DNA of 9,103 nt from Akkermansiaceae bacterium. Lineage in GTDB: Bacteria; Verrucomicrobiota; Verrucomicrobiia; Verrucomicrobiales; Akkermansiaceae. A program made the position numbers and the translations under genes. Position 1 is the stretch's first letter. Each line of letters begins with the position of its first letter. The notes beneath the pieces were generated by a model. That model saw only the letters and a program-made list of their open reading frames with translations. It did not search any database and was not told the origin of the DNA. Positions 7,728-9,103 of this stretch are shown piece after piece. Location: contig JABHEX010000356.1 in NCBI GenBank assembly GCA_018676385.1, forward strand, positions 1 through 9,103, in the 5' to 3' direction.

Positions 7728-8752
7728 TGTCTTGGGGAGATGTCAGAGGTCTTTTACAATACGTTCCGCAATTTCGCGGTAAGGTATTTGTCGTAGTGAT
7801 CGATGCGCCGGTTCCCGCTCTGGCGGAAACCATGCTCGATCTGGTATCGCTGCAGAACATCGGTGTCCAGCTAGTCATCGGGAGCACCGTGCACAGCACG
7901 GACGATTTACTTGATAGAGCCGCGGAGGTGGAACTCAACGTAGAAGAGGTTTCCAGCCTCTTTTCTTCAGAGCCCGTCACACTCACGCTTCAGCGTGGCC
8001 AAGCAGCCTTGGTCAATTTTTCAGGAGAAAAGCCATGTTCAGATAAGGTGACGGACTTTGCCCAGTCGATTCAGGCTAAAAAGCTGGTCCTTCTTCAGTC
8101 TGAAGGAGCGAGTCTTCCCCAGGGTGCCATCCGCGCCGCTGATGTGAAAGATGATCAGCCAGCATTGCTTGTTTCTGCCGCGTCGGCCTGCCAAGCAGGC
8201 ATTCCCCGTGTGCACGTTCTCGATGGCGAAACCCCAGGCGTTTTACTCAGCGAGCTGTTCTCTAACGAAGGTGTAGGCACCATGGTCTATGCCGATAGCT
8301 ATCGCACCATACGCCCGCTGCGTGAGGAGGATATTGTAGAGCTGTTAGGTATGATCGGAAGGTCGGTTAGAAATGCCCACCTGGTGCCGCGTGACTTTGC
8401 CGCCGTGGCTGAAAAAATAGAAGACTACTCAGTGATGGAGATCGATGGTAACGTCGTCGGCTCCGTGGCTCTTTACCGTTACTCGGATGAGAAAACGGCA
8501 GAGATTGCCTGCCTCTACGTCAAGCAGTCGCACGAAGGCTTAGGCTACGCGAGTGAGCTGGTGATCCATGCTGAGTCGCAGGCGAAACAGGCAGGTATTG
8601 CATCCGTATTTGCTCTTACCAATCGTGCCGCAGAATTTTTCCAACAGCTGGGTTACACCGAACAACCCAGCGATCACATTCCCGCTGAACGACACCACCA
8701 GCTTCATACAAGCGGGCGGGATTCACGGGTGTTTGGTAAGGAACTGAGGTGA
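7727..8752 (+). CDS. argA: ArgA-like amino-acid N-acetyltransferase (N-acetylglutamate synthase) with shortened kinase-like domain
   Basis: Acetylates glutamate with acetyl-CoA to start arginine biosynthesis. From GTG 7727 (MSWGDVRG) the product has 341 residues; the frame is open back to TTG 7679, but that extension is encoded by the heptamer repeat. Residues 1-52 resemble the N-terminus of E. coli ArgA (PQFRGKVFVVVIDAP, then IGVQLVIGS). Further ArgA-like blocks are SACQAGIPRVHVL (153-165) and LLSELFSNEGVGT (173-185). The GNAT domain (about 195-340) has IRPLREEDI, EIACLYVKQSHEGLGYA with EGLGYA (270-275) at the acetyl-CoA loop, and FALTNRAAEFFQQLGY (295-310). The first loop residue is Glu where Gln/Arg is usual. 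E. coli ArgA has 443 residues; roughly 100 are missing from the middle of the amino-acid-kinase-like domain. Family is good; glutamate as substrate is inferred. Confidence 0.85.
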   Translation: MSWGDVRGLLQYVPQFRGKVFVVVIDAPVPALAETMLDLVSLQNIGVQLVIGSTVHSTDDLLDRAAEVELNVEEVSSLFSSEPVTLTLQRGQAALVNFSGEKPCSDKVTDFAQSIQAKKLVLLQSEGASLPQGAIRAADVKDDQPALLVSAASACQAGIPRVHVLDGETPGVLLSELFSNEGVGTMVYADSYRTIRPLREEDIVELLGMIGRSVRNAHLVPRDFAAVAEKIEDYSVMEIDGNVVGSVALYRYSDEKTAEIACLYVKQSHEGLGYASELVIHAESQAKQAGIASVFALTNRAAEFFQQLGYTEQPSDHIPAERHHQLHTSGRDSRVFGKELR

Positions 8753-8764
8753 TTATTCGGTTTT

Positions 8765-8784
8765 ATCGCGAAATATGCGAAAGG
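8765..8784 (+). repeat. period-10 direct repeat, CGCGAAAT/TGCGAAAG type
   Basis: Two adjacent decamers, ATCGCGAAAT (8765-8774) and ATGCGAAAGG (8775-8784), share the core GCGAAA at the same phase. It lies just after the synthase stop codon. Only two copies are present, so taken alone this is weak; its period and core pattern match the three-copy repeat at 8856-8885. Confidence 0.5.
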
Positions 8785-8796
8785 AAGACTTGGGTT

Positions 8797-8819
8797 CCGG
8801 GCTTCCCCCTATGCCCAGG
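8797..8819 (+). other. inverted repeat CCGGGC / GCCC(A)GG
   Basis: CCGGGC (8797-8802) can pair with GCCCAGG (8813-8819) with one bulged A, over a 10-base pyrimidine-rich loop. No T-run follows, so an intrinsic terminator is not supported. It may be part of a dispersed palindromic repeat. Confidence 0.4.
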
Positions 8820-8855
8820 CTACGGCGAGACAAGTGGGCTGCTACTTCATTTTAT

Positions 8856-8885
8856 AACCACGGAAAAACACGGAATACACGGAAG
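8856..8885 (+). repeat. period-10 tandem repeat, three units of ACACGGAA type
   Basis: Units are AACCACGGAA (8856-8865), AAACACGGAA (8866-8875) and TACACGGAAG (8876-8885), all sharing CACGGAA in register. The spacing equals about one helical turn, so the GC-rich cores lie on one face of the DNA. I recall similar CCACGGAATACACGGAA-type strings from intergenic regions of many bacteria; that is memory, not a search. Confidence 0.85.
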
Positions 8886-8911
8886 GGCTTGGGTTGCTAA
8901 TTCACTATTCT

Positions 8912-8928
8912 GGCAGGCGGAGCCTGTC
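8912..8928 (+). terminator. hairpin GGCAGGC-GGA-GCCTGTC, possible weak terminator
   Basis: GGCAGGC (8912-8918) pairs with GCCTGTC (8922-8928) over a GGA loop, seven pairs with one G-T. It lies 160 bp after the synthase stop. The following bases, TTACTT, make only a poor T-run, so termination is uncertain and it may simply be a palindromic repeat unit. Confidence 0.3.
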
Positions 8929-8945
8929 TTACTTGGTATTCTTGA

Positions 8946-8967
8946 CCTCCATAGCCTTCGGCGGAGG
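8946..8967 (+). other. hairpin CCTCC..GCC-TTC-GGC..GGAGG
   Basis: CCTCC (8946-8950) pairs with GGAGG (8963-8967), and inside it GCC (8954-8956) pairs with GGC (8960-8962) over TTC, with a three-base bulge on the 5' side. The heptamer repeat and a T5 run (8982-8986) follow, but the T-run is 14 bases away, too far for a classical intrinsic terminator. Confidence 0.4.
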
Positions 8968-8986
8968 AGTTTGGAGTTTGGTTTTT
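8966..8986 (+). repeat. period-7 repeat GGAGTTT x2 plus degenerate GGTTTTT
   Basis: GGAGTTT at 8966-8972 and 8973-8979 is followed by GGTTTTT at 8980-8986. It has the same period as the array before the synthase gene but a different unit, so the synthase gene is bracketed by heptameric repeats. Confidence 0.55.
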
Positions 8987-8999
8987 GAAACTTAAAACC
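8980..8999 (-). terminator. AT-rich inverted repeat next to the stop of the convergent gene
   Basis: GGTTTT (8980-8985) and AAAACC (8994-8999) form a six-pair stem over an eight-base loop. On the minus strand it directly follows the TGA at 9002-9000. The stem is AT-rich and no proper T-run follows on that strand, so a terminator role is only a possibility. Confidence 0.25.
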
Positions 9000-9103
9000 T
9001 CAATCCTGGCTCACCCCGGCGCGGAGAAAAATCCTCTCAATGTCCATGCTGGCCGTGGCGGTGACGGTGGTGGTGCTGCTGGAGGTGTTAGAGGTGAAGG
9101 TGA
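9000..9103 (-). CDS. possible C-terminal end of an unknown protein, cut by window edge
   Basis: On the minus strand one frame is open from the window edge to a TGA at 9002-9000 and encodes 33 residues: a Ser/Thr-rich run (SNTSSSTTTVTATA) and then MDIERIFLRAGVSQD. The shift from a low-complexity Thr/Ser linker to a short beta-strand-like end resembles the C-termini of large secreted or cell-surface proteins. It is too short to assign. The plus strand over the same bases is also open (ATG 9039, hydrophobic and Val-rich) and could be an N-terminus instead; I favour the minus frame. Confidence 0.4.
   Translation of the reverse strand, partial: TFTSNTSSSTTTVTATASMDIERIFLRAGVSQD

Larger units (their letters stand above)
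8753..8999. other. non-coding stretch made of short repeats and hairpins
   Basis: About 250 bp between the synthase stop and a probable convergent gene. A frame on the plus strand (GTG at 8749, overlapping the upstream stop as GTGA, to 8988) is open, but its peptide has no protein-like pattern and is written across the tandem repeats, so I treat it as non-coding. The region holds two period-10 repeats, one period-7 repeat and several inverted repeats, listed separately. The mosaic look suggests dispersed repeats that may recur elsewhere in the genome. Confidence 0.7.

Noticed and set aside
8749..8988. 79-codon frame starting GTGA-overlapped with the synthase stop, which looks like translational coupling
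   Set aside because: The peptide runs through tandem repeats and hairpins and has no protein-like pattern; the overlap is probably chance.

Overview
The window (9,103 bases) reads as a chromosomal segment of a Gram-negative-type bacterium, most likely from the Planctomycetes-Verrucomicrobia group and closer to Verrucomicrobiota. That assignment is inference. It rests on a membrane protein with a doubled-CxxC zinc ribbon at its N-terminus, a layout I associate with that superphylum, on mostly weak or absent Shine-Dalgarno sequences, and on the style of the intergenic tandem repeats. No rRNA, tRNA, CRISPR array, transposase or phage gene is visible.

Left part, minus strand (1-2376): a SAM-dependent methyltransferase of the MidA/NDUFAF7 family (2376 to 1291) is followed after 68 bp by serA (D-3-phosphoglycerate dehydrogenase), which starts at 1222 and runs off the left edge, so its last roughly 120 residues are missing. 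A 67-bp divergent promoter region (2377-2443) separates this pair from the plus-strand genes.

Middle and right part, plus strand (2444-8752): four genes follow each other in one direction. They are a class A penicillin-binding protein (PBP1A type), a zinc-ribbon single-pass membrane protein of unknown function, a 463-residue conserved protein of unknown function, and an ArgA-like N-acetylglutamate synthase with a shortened amino-acid-kinase-like domain. Gaps are 81, 7 and about 50 bp, so partial co-transcription is plausible. The last gap is filled by a 7-bp tandem repeat that runs into the likely start codon of the synthase gene.

Right end (8753-9103): about 250 bp of non-coding sequence is built from short tandem repeats of period 10 and 7 plus several small hairpins. 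After it comes the possible C-terminal end of a convergent minus-strand gene.

Functionally the window mixes serine biosynthesis (serA), arginine biosynthesis (argA-like), peptidoglycan synthesis (PBP) and a probable protein-arginine methyltransferase. I see no defence or mobile system. The most notable observation is that the PBP keeps all its glycosyltransferase motifs while its transpeptidase domain has lost the catalytic Ser and Lys of SxxK and the Asn of SxN. It looks like a glycosyltransferase carrying a dead or re-purposed transpeptidase domain. The shortened kinase-like domain of the acetylglutamate synthase and the repeats around that gene come next in interest.
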